Translations under genes and position numbers: made by a program
Assembly: GCA_023634235.1 (NCBI GenBank)
Contig: JAMKCF010000013.1
Coordinates: 18,477,705-18,541,704, forward strand
Direction: 5' to 3'
Source of the DNA: Pisaster brevispinus
Lineage: Eukaryota; Echinodermata; Asteroidea; Forcipulatida; Asteriidae
Length of the DNA stretch: 64,000 bases
In this document: positions 43,936 to 55,560 of the stretch, piece after piece
Numbering within the stretch: the first letter of the stretch is position 1
How the letters are laid out: every line of letters starts with the position of its first letter
The notes under the pieces: generated by a model
What the model was told of the DNA's origin: nothing
Seen by the model: only the letters and a program-made list of their open reading frames with translations
Database searches by the model: none

Positions 43936-44402
43936 TACGTGCACCTAAACCTCCCTATAATGAACTTGCTTTTTTATTATTAAATGTCATTTTACCGTTA
44001 TTTATTTGATATTTAATCTACTCCATACTTTTCTTCAGTATTTCAGAAAGTGTTTATTACAAATTTGTATTATGTTTTGCGATTTGAGGGTTTGTGAATT
44101 ATAACAATATGTGGACATTATTTGTGAAAATGTATTTGTTGGTGTCTTCAATTATGACAAATTACATGTGTGAGACATAGAATAATTTCAAGATTGTCTA
44201 GGGAATAATAAGCATAACTAATATTCGCAACCATTTGTTAATAGTGGAACTGTTTATTATGCAGAAAGTATTAAACTGACATATGCAAACTGATCTGTAA
44301 ATATTTCTATGTTTCAGTATTCTAACGTGTTCAGAGTTTGGGTTGTAAAGGGCTAGGCCTGGACTTCCACTTTGGAGTTGGTGCTTCAGTCAAGTCAAGG
44401 AT

Positions 44403-44455
44403 GAGGTTAGGGTTAGTTTTTGGAGTAGGGTTTTTGGTTAGGGTTGGGGTTCACC
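44403..44455 (+). repeat. Degenerate TTAGGG-like tract
   Basis: About 50 bp with four ggttaggg or agggttt motifs. It may be an interstitial telomere-like remnant or simple G/T-rich DNA. Confidence 0.4.
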
Positions 44456-44559
44456 CCCATGTTCTGACACACCTATGTTTTGACATTATTATGTTCCGAC
44501 ACCCCTATGTTCTGAATTCCACAATGAGAAAGGAATCCACTATTCAAAGTGGATAAAAT

Positions 44560-44886
44560 AAGTGTAACTGACGACTAGTAGAAAAGGTTCATAAGTCAAC
44601 TCACAGCCACTCTTAGACTACTTCTGATAATCCATGTGATGGCACAGGTTACGATCATTACATCACCAGACCCACGAAGTGACACAAAAGTCAAACGGAA
44701 GGAAACTAATATTTTGTAGAAAAACGCCTTGGAAAGAAGTACACTTTTTAAAAACTGTTTTGAACTTACATTTTTGAGTCGCTCCATTAAATTTTTGACA
44801 CATAATAATATAGCGCATATCACCGTGGGGTCCCTATGCGCTTAGAAAAGAGAAAGAAATAACTTGAAAAGGCAGAAAAGAATAAA
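44560..44886 (-). mobile_element. Probable 3' UTR of the minus-strand LINE fragment
   Basis: On the minus strand, after the stop at 44887, the sequence has 'aagcgcatagggaccc' and 'gatatgcgctatattatta', resembling L2/CR1-type 3' ends. The outer limit is uncertain. Confidence 0.4.
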
Positions 44887-45174
44887 TTAACTGTGATAAC
44901 ATTGATTGAACAAATGTGTCTTAACCCGGGTTTTAAATAGATCAGTAGTTTCAGCCAGCTTGACATTGTTGGGTAAACTGTTCCAGAGATGAACAGCAGC
45001 GTTCTGAAAAGAGCGAGAACCCTAGGATGTAGATGTGATAGCCGGGGCTAAGAGAAGATGTTTGTTCTTTGAACGTAGGTTTCTAGCCGGTTGATACTGT
45101 TGAATTAAATCCTGGAGATAAGCAGGGGCTGTACCATGAAGACAATGATAAGTTAACACCAATATCTTAAAATC
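44887..45174 (-). pseudogene. Non-LTR retrotransposon reverse-transcriptase C-terminus, degraded
   Basis: The minus strand reads YHCLHGTAPAYLQDLIQQYQ, then an Arg-rich RNLRSKNKHLLL, one in-frame TAG, then SFQNAAVHLWNSLPNN and FKTRVKTHLF before a stop. The 'LHG.AP.YL', 'LWNSLP' and 'FK..LKTHLF' order is typical of the C-terminal part of jockey/CR1/L2 ORF2 proteins. Only about 95 codons remain. Confidence 0.75.
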
Positions 45175-45751
45175 AATATACTTATAGTTAATGTGTTAAA
45201 ATACTTAATTATCTCATTATTTTGCTATATTTGTGTGTAATCAAAGCGTTATTGGTTCATAAAAATTAATGTCACTTCGTGAAAAGACTAAAAACTGACT
45301 CTAACATGTGCATGCAGTTGGCGTCACTTCATAAAAATGCTTAACCCGGATCCATACATGTGCGCGTAGTTTGTGTCACTTCGTGAAAACACGAAAACAT
45401 GCATCACACAATGTTGCGGGTGCACAGAAAGTTATGTTATGCCATTGTAACAACTGGTACTCGTTACTTTAAAAGTACATTTTTTCTGAAGTCTTTACAT
45501 TAATGTGATAAAAGTAGTTTTATGATTATAAAAAAAATATTTATAGATTATTCAAAGCAGCATTTGTGAAAAATGCTTTCAAAAATATAGGGATGTCTTT
45601 TTTTATTCATTACAATAATTCAAATTCTTGGGATATCCTCGACTACCAAAAAACACAGAACGCATGTTGAAACTCTATGACTAATGACAAGTGAATTAAC
45701 TCATTAATTTCATCATGTTTTCATTCTCTGTGCAAGTCATAGTTAAAATTT

Positions 45752-46005
45752 ACAGGAGCTCAGGCTTCATAAACGTATGAAGCCTTAAGCATATACACTG
45801 CCAAGTCAATGTGATTTAACAAGCATACAGCAGGCTTCACACGGTAGAAGCCTCATAAAGCATGTACACTGCCAAGTCAATGCGATTCAACAAGCGTACA
45901 GGAGGTTTCATATGTATGAAGCCTCTACCAGCCTTTTACATGGCAAGTCAATTTGATTCAACAAGCGTACAGGAGGTTTCATATGTATGAAGCCTCAAGT
46001 GTTCA
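45752..46005 (+). repeat. 70/71-bp tandem repeat with internal palindrome, about 3.3 copies
   Basis: Units begin at 45762, 45832, 45903 and 45974. Each opens with an inverted repeat of the form aggYttcatatgtatgaagcct. Confidence 0.88.
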
Positions 46006-46091
46006 CATCATAAGGTAGTCCAGCATTTTGATCAAATTTGGCCCAAGTTTTCATATAGCGTTTTTAGGCTCTAAAATCATGATGTTGGCGT

Positions 46092-46210
46092 GAATATTCG
46101 ATTCTGATTGGTCGATCCATAGCAACAAGGATTGTGATATAAACTGTTATTTTCAAGCAAACTTGAATATTCGATTCTGATTGGTCGATCCATAGCAACA
46201 AGGAGTGTGA
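46092..46210 (+). repeat. Direct duplication, 73-bp spacing
   Basis: The string gaatattcgattctgattgg and 20 further bases occur at 46092 and 46165, almost unchanged. Confidence 0.88.
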
Positions 46211-46445
46211 TACTTTTTGAGGCTTTGCATGGCGAGGTATCAATGTATATTCGGTTTGCGGTAACACCATGTGTATATCTATTAGCTATGTATTCCCTAA
46301 ATAGTAAAAGCAACACAGAAGGTATTGGCTTCGATGTGTTTTATGGTAATAGAAAAGTTGTTGATGAGCAGTGTCTTATCTTGATTGTTATTTCTAGATT
46401 GATCATTATTTGACAAGAAGGGCCTACATCATTGTTGGTTTACAG

Positions 46446-46596
46446 ACCCCAGCTTGTTGCTTGCTTTCACCAACAACATTGACATTTTTTTCAATGATCA
46501 GACTACATCTTTTCTCAGTGATCTGTCCAAAGAAAGTCATTTAAAAATCGATAGCTACAAAAATCTGACTGCTACTTTTTCACTTGAGTCAAAAAG
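46446..46596 (+). pseudogene. Exon-like segment A of an unidentified, possibly broken gene
   Basis: An acceptor-like ggtttacag and a donor-like aag|gtaacc enclose an open frame beginning PSLLLAFTNNIDIFFNDQTT, with balanced amino acid content. I recognise no family. The frame is open from 46404. Confidence 0.3.
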
Positions 46597-46861
46597 GTAA
46601 CCATAAGATCTCATTTTAGTCATGAGGAGCGAAAATTGGCGGGGGGAGGGGGGGGCAGACTTGGCATCCTTTCATTTTATATGTAAAATGACTTTCTCTG
46701 TAGAAATCATTGAATGAAACTAAACTAATCGTTTTAAACGTTTTGATTTTGGATCTTTGTATAGTTGATCTCAGCTTGTGCTTTTATTATCTTTGTTCAT
46801 GACTTATCAATCTCACTTCTCGGCAGTTCCATTTGTGTGATTGAATTCCGAACAATTCCAG

Positions 46862-47063
46862 TCTGTCCCAACATCTGAGAAGGCTAACTCTACTTTTGAG
46901 GGTCTCAGAGTGAAGTTGATGGAAAAACAGAGTCAGATTACTTTGAGGAGCTCACCTGTTAGTGATAAAGCTGTGAGATGAGGCACAAGTTGATCAAGAG
47001 TGGAGACACCTCAGAATAGGACCAGTTGATGGAGAGACATCCCCAGAGGTGGAGGACAACAAG
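46862..47063 (+). pseudogene. Exon-like segment B of an unidentified, possibly broken gene
   Basis: It reads SVPTSEKANSTFEGLRVKLM in one frame to a TGA near 46980, then continues in a neighbouring frame (MRHKLIKSGDTSE, stop, DQLMERHPQRWRTTR) to a donor-like aag|gtatgc. Either it is a frameshifted pseudogene or a chance series of open segments. Confidence 0.25.
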
Positions 47064-47548
47064 GTATGCACCATGTTTTACAGGTAAAAACCATTACCTT
47101 CTTTTCTCCCCCTCCCCCTCCCCCACTCTCTCTCTCTCGCTCTCTCTCTTGAGAATTTTTGTCTCTCTTTAAAACCTTTGATAAAAATGTGTAGTTAAAT
47201 ATTTTAACAAAATGGGTTTTTTTAAAACTAACCATCAACAGGTTTTTTTTATATATATATTTTTAACAAATCGTCAACAGTTTTCTAACTAAACTCATCA
47301 GTATTTCAAGGTTACTATTTACTCAGAATTTAGTGAATAGTACTCCTTCCTGGTTTCTGGTTCATGGTTTTATTTGTTTTGTTTTGTTGTCTCTTTTCTT
47401 TCTTTGGGGGGGGGGGGCGGTGAGGCTACAAAATGACAACCCATTATAATGATATTTGTTAAGACAACAATCAGTTTGCTGTTCCTTTTCACAATCTTTA
47501 CTTGAAAATGAAGTAATTAACGACAATTACTTATTTTGGTGTGTACAG

Positions 47549-47642
47549 GAAATGTCCAGAATGGTCACGGGTAGCTTTGGAATTTATACAAGTTTATACA
47601 AGAAAGGAATGCCGCTCTGCAACAAAAGCCTTGCATAACTGA
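47549..47642 (+). pseudogene. Exon-like segment C, possible terminal exon
   Basis: After acceptor-like gtgtacag, one frame reads KCPEWSRVALEFIQVYTRKE then CRSATKALHN and a stop. The 'W..VA..F....T.KEC' spacing is faintly like the end of a SANT/Myb repeat. It joins segment B in phase. Confidence 0.25.
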
Positions 47643-47924
47643 TATTCAGGAGTAGTGAATGCTGACGATGCGCTGCAGATAGGATACCATGAACAATGTA
47701 TTAGTCACGTTGAGCCGAGGATAACTCAGATGGAATACCTGACATTCTGCGTAAATTTGTTCCAAGGATACATACTTGTGCTCTGTAGTACTTTGAGTGC
47801 TTGGGATTACAACTCTAGAGTGTAACATCGTGACAAATTTTTATATCAAGACATAAAGTCTGGCTTCCATTTGAAATTGGATATGAGGGTCTGGATGTAA
47901 AGGATTCAAGTTCTGTGGATTATA

Positions 47925-48120
47925 AAAATTATTATTTATTAATTAATTTATTTATGTATTTATTCATATAAGTATATAGTTATTTATTTATTTATATATA
48001 TATGTATTTATTATTTATTTATTACTTTGTTTGTATTAATTTATTTGTTACTTTACTTATTTATTTATCTATTTATTTTGCTTTTCTTATTTACTTTTTT
48101 TCTTTTTATTTAACTGTTGA
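47925..48120. repeat. (ATTT)n / TTTATTTA-rich low-complexity tract
   Basis: Nearly 200 bp of degenerate TTTA units, with an ATATATAT stretch near 47995. Confidence 0.85.
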
Positions 48121-48309
48121 ATATAATGAAGTAATTGATCATGAAATATCCTAGCAAAAATTAAAAAGTACATGTAAATAAATCTAGAAAAATAACGAAA
48201 ATTACAAACAACTACAAAGGGTGACCAATCTATGAGTGATCGGTTTAGGAATTTTTTAACAATTTATAACTTTATGTGGAATTTATACAAGTGTTTATTT
48301 AAAGCTTTT

Positions 48310-48690
48310 AATATATTAATTAAAATAAACAACAATGTAAATTCTTTGAAATTAATTTTTTAAATGTGTTTTATTTTCACCAGATGTTTGCAGAAAAACT
48401 TAATATTTTTGTGGAAAGCATTTAAAGCTTTAAATATTTTTTTAATAAAAAAAACAATGCAAATTCTTTGAAATAAATTGTTAAAATGTGTTTTATTTTC
48501 ACCAGATGTTTGCAGAAAAACTTGTTATTTTTGTGGAAAGCATTTAAAGCTTTAAATATTTTAATTAAATAAAAAAACAATGCAAATTCTTTGAAATAAA
48601 TTTTAAAACAGAGGTTTGCACAAAAACGTTGGGTTTATGTGGAAATATCTTGTGGAAAATGTTTATACAAATGAAGCTTTTGATATTTTA
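48310..48690 (+). repeat. 122-bp tandem repeat, about 3 copies
   Basis: The string caatgcaaattctttgaaat marks units at 48333, 48455 and 48578. Each also carries 'ttttattttcaccagatgtt'. Confidence 0.85.
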
Positions 48691-48705
48691 ATTAAAATGT
48701 TTTTG

Positions 48706-48772
48706 TTGACAGAGGGCGCCCTTCATAGACAACAGAGGGCGCCCTTCATAGTCAATAAAGGGCGCCCTTTAC
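48706..48772 (+). repeat. 26-bp tandem repeat with GGGCGCCC palindrome, 3 copies
   Basis: Three copies of acagagggcgcccttcatag (last one diverged). The GC-rich palindrome stands out from the AT-rich surroundings. Confidence 0.88.
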
Positions 48773-48862
48773 ACTATATATTCTACATGTGCCAACATGT
48801 GTTTATATATACATCACGTGGTTCTAATATTCATCACGGTTGAAAATTATTGGTTTGCTGTG

Positions 48863-48945
48863 GATCGCCGATGGCCTAGCGGACAAGGTCTCGCACGAGA
48901 AGAGCAAGATCGGAAGACCTGCTTGGGTTCGAATCCCGGCAAGTC
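48863..48945 (+). repeat. tRNA-derived SINE head with flanking short repeats
   Basis: A-box-like GATGGCCTAGCGGACAAGG and exact B box GGTTCGAATCC with a good T stem (TGGG/CCCG). The D and acceptor stems do not close. It is followed by (gcacaac)n at 49000-49035 and a purine-rich and poly(A) stretch to 49153. Confidence 0.6.
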
Positions 48946-49167
48946 ACAAGGTAAGAATAAAGGTATAATGTATACTAACATGCACTAACACGCACTAACA
49001 AGCACGACGCACAACGCACAACGCACAACGCACAGGGCGGAACAGGCCGGGGCGGAGGAAAGAGAGGGGAGGTGGACAGGAGAGAGAGAGAGAAGAGGGG
49101 GTGGACAAATTTTTTTAAATTTTCGTAGGGGGAAAAAAAAAAAAAAAAAAAAATGAAAAACCAAAAA

Positions 49168-49320
49168 ATTTACGGTCTTTCATTTTTTTTAAATCGGCTG
49201 AAACGCACGCTCGTTAATTATTTTTGATTTCCATATAAAAAATTTTTTTCAATGAAAATTTGAAAATTTATGGTCTTTCATTTTTTTAAAATCGGCTGAA
49301 ACGCACGCTCGTTAATTTTT
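49168..49320 (+). repeat. Two-copy direct repeat
   Basis: The string ggtctttcattttttt then aaatcggctgaaacgcacgc and tcgttaatt occurs twice, about 97 bp apart. Confidence 0.8.
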
Positions 49321-51529
49321 TTTCATTTTGAAAAAAAAAATCTGAAAAATGCAAATTTTGTGAAAAAAACGGTAACAATTTTTTTTAATTGTAATTATGA
49401 GCAAGTACCATAGCATGCTTAGTATGATGCTCAATTTGCTCTACCAGAAAAGGTACGCATTCTGGTCACAAAAACCTTACAATATTTGTTTACAATCACA
49501 ACGTGCAGCTTTAAGTCTTAAAATCTCTTGAAACACCCTTTTCAGATGCTTAACTTCATGTCTGTACATTTCCACCATTTTATTACACACACAATTCAGA
49601 AACCCTCTGGTTTAACGGCCTATAACGTTCTACATTATGTTTTACAAAAATAACATGGAAGTTTTAACTTAAAAAGTAACATTTACCATGGCTAAAAGGC
49701 ACATATACGTTTGCATAGTTAGGAAAAAACTGATTCCCATGATTATCATAAAAGTACAACTCAGTTCTGGCAAATAAAAACTTAAATTACAATATCCACA
49801 ATTTTGTCTGTAAGGTAACACCAACAATTAGCAATATTTGATGTTTAACTCCATGTTTTTTTAGAGCAAAATGAAGGGGGGGGGGGGGCTCTTTTTACTC
49901 CATTTCTCGAAACCTAGAAGACAATGTTTTTTACCCTTTTTTGAGTCTACAAAGCAATAATAGTCTGGTACATAATATTAACGTATCACTGTAAGTCAAA
50001 TTGTTCGTTTGGAGACAGGGTACCAGACACAAATGGCTACTGACTGGTTAGTTCAAAAAGCATGAGGAAAATATCCTTTTTGATAAGTGTAGAATTTGCA
50101 TAGTGCAGAACAAATTTGTTTATTACTTTATCTAACCCTTTATAGCACTCTAAAACCTCAGCAAACCTGTGTCTACAAATAACACCATCTTAAACTTAAA
50201 GGCTAGGTCAACGCTAAACAGTTAAACTTACTATACATTAATCTAACGAACAAGGACATCATCATAGCTGATCTACATGTAAATGAGTTTGTTCTGAAAA
50301 TTATAAGATGTTGTAGCAGCTTGTCGTTTCTATAAAGTAGAACCATGATCAGTTTTGAAGAGTTGTTTTATGATTACAGATTATACACAGTTCTATTAAC
50401 GTTAGCTTTGTATTTGTTTCAATCTAGTTGAAAGTACCTAAATGCAATGAAAAAGCTGTAGTATTATTAACAATGTGTACAGCAGCGGCATGGCCAAGAG
50501 GGGGCCTGGAGGGGCACGTGTCCCACCCCCCCAGTTGCCCCCACAAAAACAATTGTGATCTCAAATATAAAAAAAAAGAAGAGAGGGAAAAAAAGAGAAA
50601 AATGCCTGTTTGTATAATCTAATGCAGTGAACGATCCCAATCGGGATCGCTACCACGGCCACAAAATGCCATAAGAGGATGGTGGCCCCCTGCAGCGTCC
50701 CCCTTCAAAAATAAAAGCATGACCCCCTTCCCCCCACTGACAAACATATTCCCCCTGGTCCCCCCCCCATTTCAAAGCAGTGCCCCTCTCCCCACCAACA
50801 AAGTCCTGGCTTCGTCGCTGGTATACAGTAAAGGTCTGTTTACATTATACAAGACATGGTCAGAATACTCTTTTCACTTCTATACTGGTTAAAAATCTTC
50901 TTGGCATACATATACTGTATGCTTAAAGCACAGTCGTTGGTAAAGAATCACGTGATGACTAGTAGTGAAACAATGATGTCCTGTAAATATTGTGTAAACA
51001 GACCCTTTTACAATGTGTATTTTTAATGTAACAACCCTACCTTAATATCCCAGAATTCTATAAGTTACAGATTTGAGGCTGCTTGATGCAGAGGGACGAT
51101 GAAATAGTTGAATTCATGGTTAAGACGGAAGCCAAGTGTTCTCTTCGGCTGAGTTTGTGCATCTCTCATTAGAGCTGAGGCATTTAATTGTCAGATCATC
51201 TTGAATGTACTGCAATAAAAAAACAAAGAAGATGTACATGCATGAAAACTCCAGCCAAAGGTCAAAAACTTTTTAAACAGTCTGTTGGATGTGATAAATC
51301 TTTAAAACCACAAATGGCATGTCATCCTTTCAGCAACTCTATCTACAACTTCAACCTCAGAAAAGTGGAAGACAGGATAAGGGTGCTTATAAGGAGGAAG
51401 ACAGATACTGATAGGATCCAAAGGGGAAAGACGACATGACATGATGGCATATATGGGAGATACAGTTTGGATGAATAGCGGAGATGTATTTTGGTGTAAG
51501 TGGAGTGACATAAGTACATGTCACTATAA

Positions 51530-54500
51530 AGGTGGCAATATGTTGGGGGAGGATCCACAGTGACAGCAAAGTGGGATGCATATTTGGGATTTGTGCAGTA
51601 GGGCAGTAAAGGAATAACTCGTTTGGGAGGATCCAGAGTGACAGCAAAGTGGGATGCATTTGAAATTGATACAGTACGGCACTAGAGGGGGTGACATGTT
51701 GGGGGAGGATCCAGACTAATACTAGCAAAGTGGGGTAGGGGCCTATATAATTTGGATCAATTCAGTAAGGCAATAGAACGGGCAACATGTAAGGGGATGA
51801 TCCACAGTGACACAATGTGGGATGCATTTGGAATTGATAGAGAATGGCAGTAGAAGGGAAACATGTAAGGGGAGGATCCACAGTGACAGCAAAGTGGGAT
51901 GCATGTTTTGGATTTGTACAATAGGGCAGTAGAAGGGGTAACATGTAAGGGGAGGATCCACAGTGACACAAAGTGGGATGCATGTTTTGGATTTGTACAA
52001 TAGGGCAGTAGAAGGGGTAACATGTAAGGGGAGGATCCACAGTGACACAAAGTGGGATGCATGTTTTGGATTTGTACAATAGGGCAGTAGAAGGGGTAAC
52101 ATGTAAGGGGAGGATCCACAGTGACACAAAGTGGGATGCATTTGGAATTGATAGAGAATGGCACTAGAAGAGGTTACTTGTTAGGGGAGGATCCAGAGTG
52201 ACAGCAAAGTGGGATGCATGTTTGGGATTTGTACAATAGGGCAGTAGAAGGGAAACATGTAAGGGGAGGATCCACAGTGACAGCAAAGTGGGATGCATGT
52301 TTGGGATTTGTACAATAGGGCAGTAGAAGGGGTAACATGTAAGGGGAGGATCCACAGTGACACAAAGTGGGATGCATGTTTTGGATTTGTACAATAGGGC
52401 AGTAGAAGGGGTAACATGTAAGGGGAGGATCCACAGTGACACAAAGTGGGATGCATGTTTGGGATTTGTACAATAGGGCAGTAGAAGGGGTAACATGTAA
52501 GGGGAGGATCCACAGTGACACAAAGTGGGATGCATGTTTTGGATTTGTACAATAGGGCAGTAGAAGGGGTAACATGTAAGGGGAGGATCCACAGTGACAC
52601 AAAGTGGGATGCATTTGGAATTGATAGAGAATGGCACTAGAAGAGGTTACTTGTTAGGGGAGGATCCACAGTGACACAAAGTGGGATGCATGTTTGGGAT
52701 TTGTACAATAGGGCAGTAGAAGGGGTAACATGTAAGGGGAGGATCCACAGTGACAGCAAAGTGGGATGCATGTTTGGGATTCGTTCAGTAGGGTAGTAAA
52801 AGGGATAACATGTAAGGGGAGGATCCACAGTGACAGGAAAGTGGGATGCATGTTTGGGATTTGTACAATAGGGAAGTAGAAGGGAAACATGTAAGGGGAG
52901 GATCCACAGTGACACAAAGTGGGATGCATGTTTGGGATTTGTACAATAGGGCAGTAGAAGGGGTAACATGTAAGGGGAGGATCCACAGTGACACAAAGTG
53001 GGATGCATGTTTGGGATTTGTACAATAGGGCAGTAGAAGGGGTAACATGTAAGGGGAGGATCCACAGTGACACAAAGTAGGATGCATGTTTGGGATTTGT
53101 ACAATAGGGCAGTAGAAGGGGTAACATGTAAGGGGAGGATCCACAGTGACACAAAGTGGGATGCATGTTTTGGATTTGTACAATAGGGCAGTAGAAGGGG
53201 TAACATGTAAGGGGAGGATCCACAGTGACACAAAGTGGGATGCATGTTTGGGATTTGTACAATAGGGCAGTAGAAGGGGTAACATGTAAGGGGAGGATCC
53301 ACAGTGACACAAAGTGGGATGCATTTGGAATTGATAGAGAATGGCACTAGAAGAGGTTACTTGCTAGGGGAGGATCCACAGTGACAGCAAAGTGGGATGC
53401 ATGTTTGGGATTTGTACAATAGGGCAGTAGAAGGGGTAACATGTAAGGGGAGGATCCACAGTGACAGCAAAGTGGGATGCACGTTTGGGATTCGTTCAGT
53501 AGGGTAGTAAAAGGGATAACATGTAAGGGGAGGATCCACAGTGACAGGAAAGTGGGATGCATGTTTGGGATTTGTACAATAGGGCAGTAGAAGGGGTAAC
53601 ATGTAAGGGGAGGATCCACAGTGACAGCAAAGTGGGATGCATGTTTGGGATTTGTACAATAGGGCAGTAGAAGGGGTAACATGTAAGGGGAGGGTCCACA
53701 GTGACACAAAGTGGGATGCATGTTTGGGATTTGTACAATAGGGCAGTAGAAGGGGTAACATGTAAGGGGAGGATCCACAGTGACACAAAGTGGGATGCAT
53801 GTTTGGGATTTGTACAATAGGGCAGTAGAAGGGGTAACATGTAAGGGGAGGATCCACAGTGACACAAAGTGGGATGCATGTTTTGGATTTGTACAATAGG
53901 GCAGTAGAAGGGGTAACATATAAGGGGAGGATCCACAGTGACACAAAGTGGGATGCATTTGGAATTGATAGAGAATGGCACTAGAAGAGGTTACTTGCTA
54001 GGGGAGGATCCACAGTGACAGCAAAGTGGGATGCATGTTTGGGATTTGTACAATAGGGCAGTAGAAGGGGTAACATGTAAGGGGAGGATCCACAGTGACA
54101 GCAAAGTGGGACGCATGTTTGGGATTCGTTCAGTAGGGTAGTAGAAGGGATAACATGTAAGGGGAGGATCCACAGTGACAGGAAAGTGGGATGCATGTTT
54201 GGGATTTGTACAATAGGGCAGTAGAAGGGAAACATGTAAGGGGAGGATCCACAGTGACAGCAAAGTGGGATGCATGTTTGGGATTTGTACAATAGGGCAG
54301 TAGAAGGGGTAACATGTAAGGGGAGGATCCACAGTGACACAAAGTGGGATGCATGTTTGGGATTTGTACAATAGGGTTGTAGAAGGGGTAACATGTAAGG
54401 GGAGGATCCACAGTGACACAAAGTAGGATGCATGTTTGGGATTTGTACAATAGGGCAGTAGAAGGGGTAACATGTAAGGGGAGGATCCACAGTGACACAA

Positions 54501-55560
54501 AGTGGGATGCATGTTTTGGATTTGTACAATAGGGCAGTAGAAGGGGTAACATGTAAGGGGAGGATCCACAGTGACACAAAGTGGGATGCATGTTTGGGAT
54601 TTGTACAATAGGGCAGTAAAGGGGTAACATGTAAGGGGAGGATCCACAGTGACACAAAGTGGGATGCATTTGGAATTGATAGAGAATGGCACTAGAAGAG
54701 GTTACTTGCTAGGGGAGGATCCACAGTGACAGCAAAGTGGGATGCACGTTTGGGATATGTTCAGTAGGGTAGTAAAAGGGATAACATGTAAGGGGAGGAT
54801 CCACAGTGACAGGAAAGTGGGATGCATGTTTGGGATTTGTACAATAGGGCAGTAGAAGGGGTAACATGTAAGGGGAGGATCCACAGTGACAGCAAAGTGG
54901 GATGCATGTTTGGGATTTGTACAATAAGGCAGTAGAAGGGGTACTATTTTTGGGAGGATCTGGAATGACAGCAAAGTGGGATGCATTTGGAATTGATACA
55001 GTACGGCACTAGAGGGGGGTAACATGTTGGGGGAGGATCCAGAATAATAGCAAGGTGGGGTATACAATTTGGATCAATTCAGTAAGGCAATAGAAGGGGT
55101 AACATTATACGGGATGATCCACAGTGACAACAAAGTGGGATGCATTTTTGGGATTTGTACAGTAGGGCAGTAAAGGGGGAACATGTTTTGGAGGATCCGG
55201 ATTGATGGCAAAGTGGGATGCATTTGGAATTGATACAGTATGGCACTAGAGGGGGGTAACATGTTGGGGGAGGATCCAGAATAACAGCAAAGTGGGTTAT
55301 ATAATTTGGATCAATTCAGTAGGGCAGTAGAAGGGGTAACAGGTTTGGGGAGGATCCAGAGTGACAGCAAAGTGGGGGCGGGTGTTTGGGATAAAGGATG
55401 CTAGAAATAGGGCAATAGAAGGGGTAATATTTTAGGGGAGGATCCAGAGTGACAGCAATGTGGGATGCATGTTTGGGATTTATATACATGTACAGTAGGG
55501 CAGTAAAAGGGATAACATGCAGCAAAGTGGTGATGGGTGTTTGATCAAGGATGGTAGAAA
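51530..55560 (+). repeat. 79/80-bp satellite array with higher-order structure (left arm outer domain)
   Basis: The unit, 79 or 80 bp, runs gtgggatgcatgtttgggat, ttgtacaatagggcagtaga, aggggtaacatgtaagggga, ggatccacagtgacacaaa. About 50 copies are present; central ones are almost identical and edge ones diverged. A variant unit with tttggaattgatagagaatg recurs at 51827, 52141, 52614, 53324, 53958 and 54669, giving higher-order periods. The minus strand has few stops in any frame, hence long overlapping open frames. Confidence 0.95.

Larger units (their letters stand above)
41780..51440. other. Intergenic region downstream of DCAF15
   Basis: AT-rich, repeat-laden DNA. Besides the listed repeats and LINE remnant, I see poly-T, poly-G and purine-rich tracts (47.1, 47.4, 49.0-49.15 and 49.88 kb) and a C/G-rich dispersed fragment at 50.47-50.82 kb. 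No exon set with family similarity was found. An exon-like cluster at 46.4-47.6 kb is listed separately. Confidence 0.6.

Noticed and set aside
51743..55067. Long minus-strand open frames of up to 236 codons
   Set aside because: They are present in several frames of one stop-poor 79/80-bp satellite, shift phase at each unit and have no domain or splice context.
51530..55560. CRISPR array
   Set aside because: The units are contiguous tandem copies without unique spacers, in a eukaryotic genome with no cas genes.
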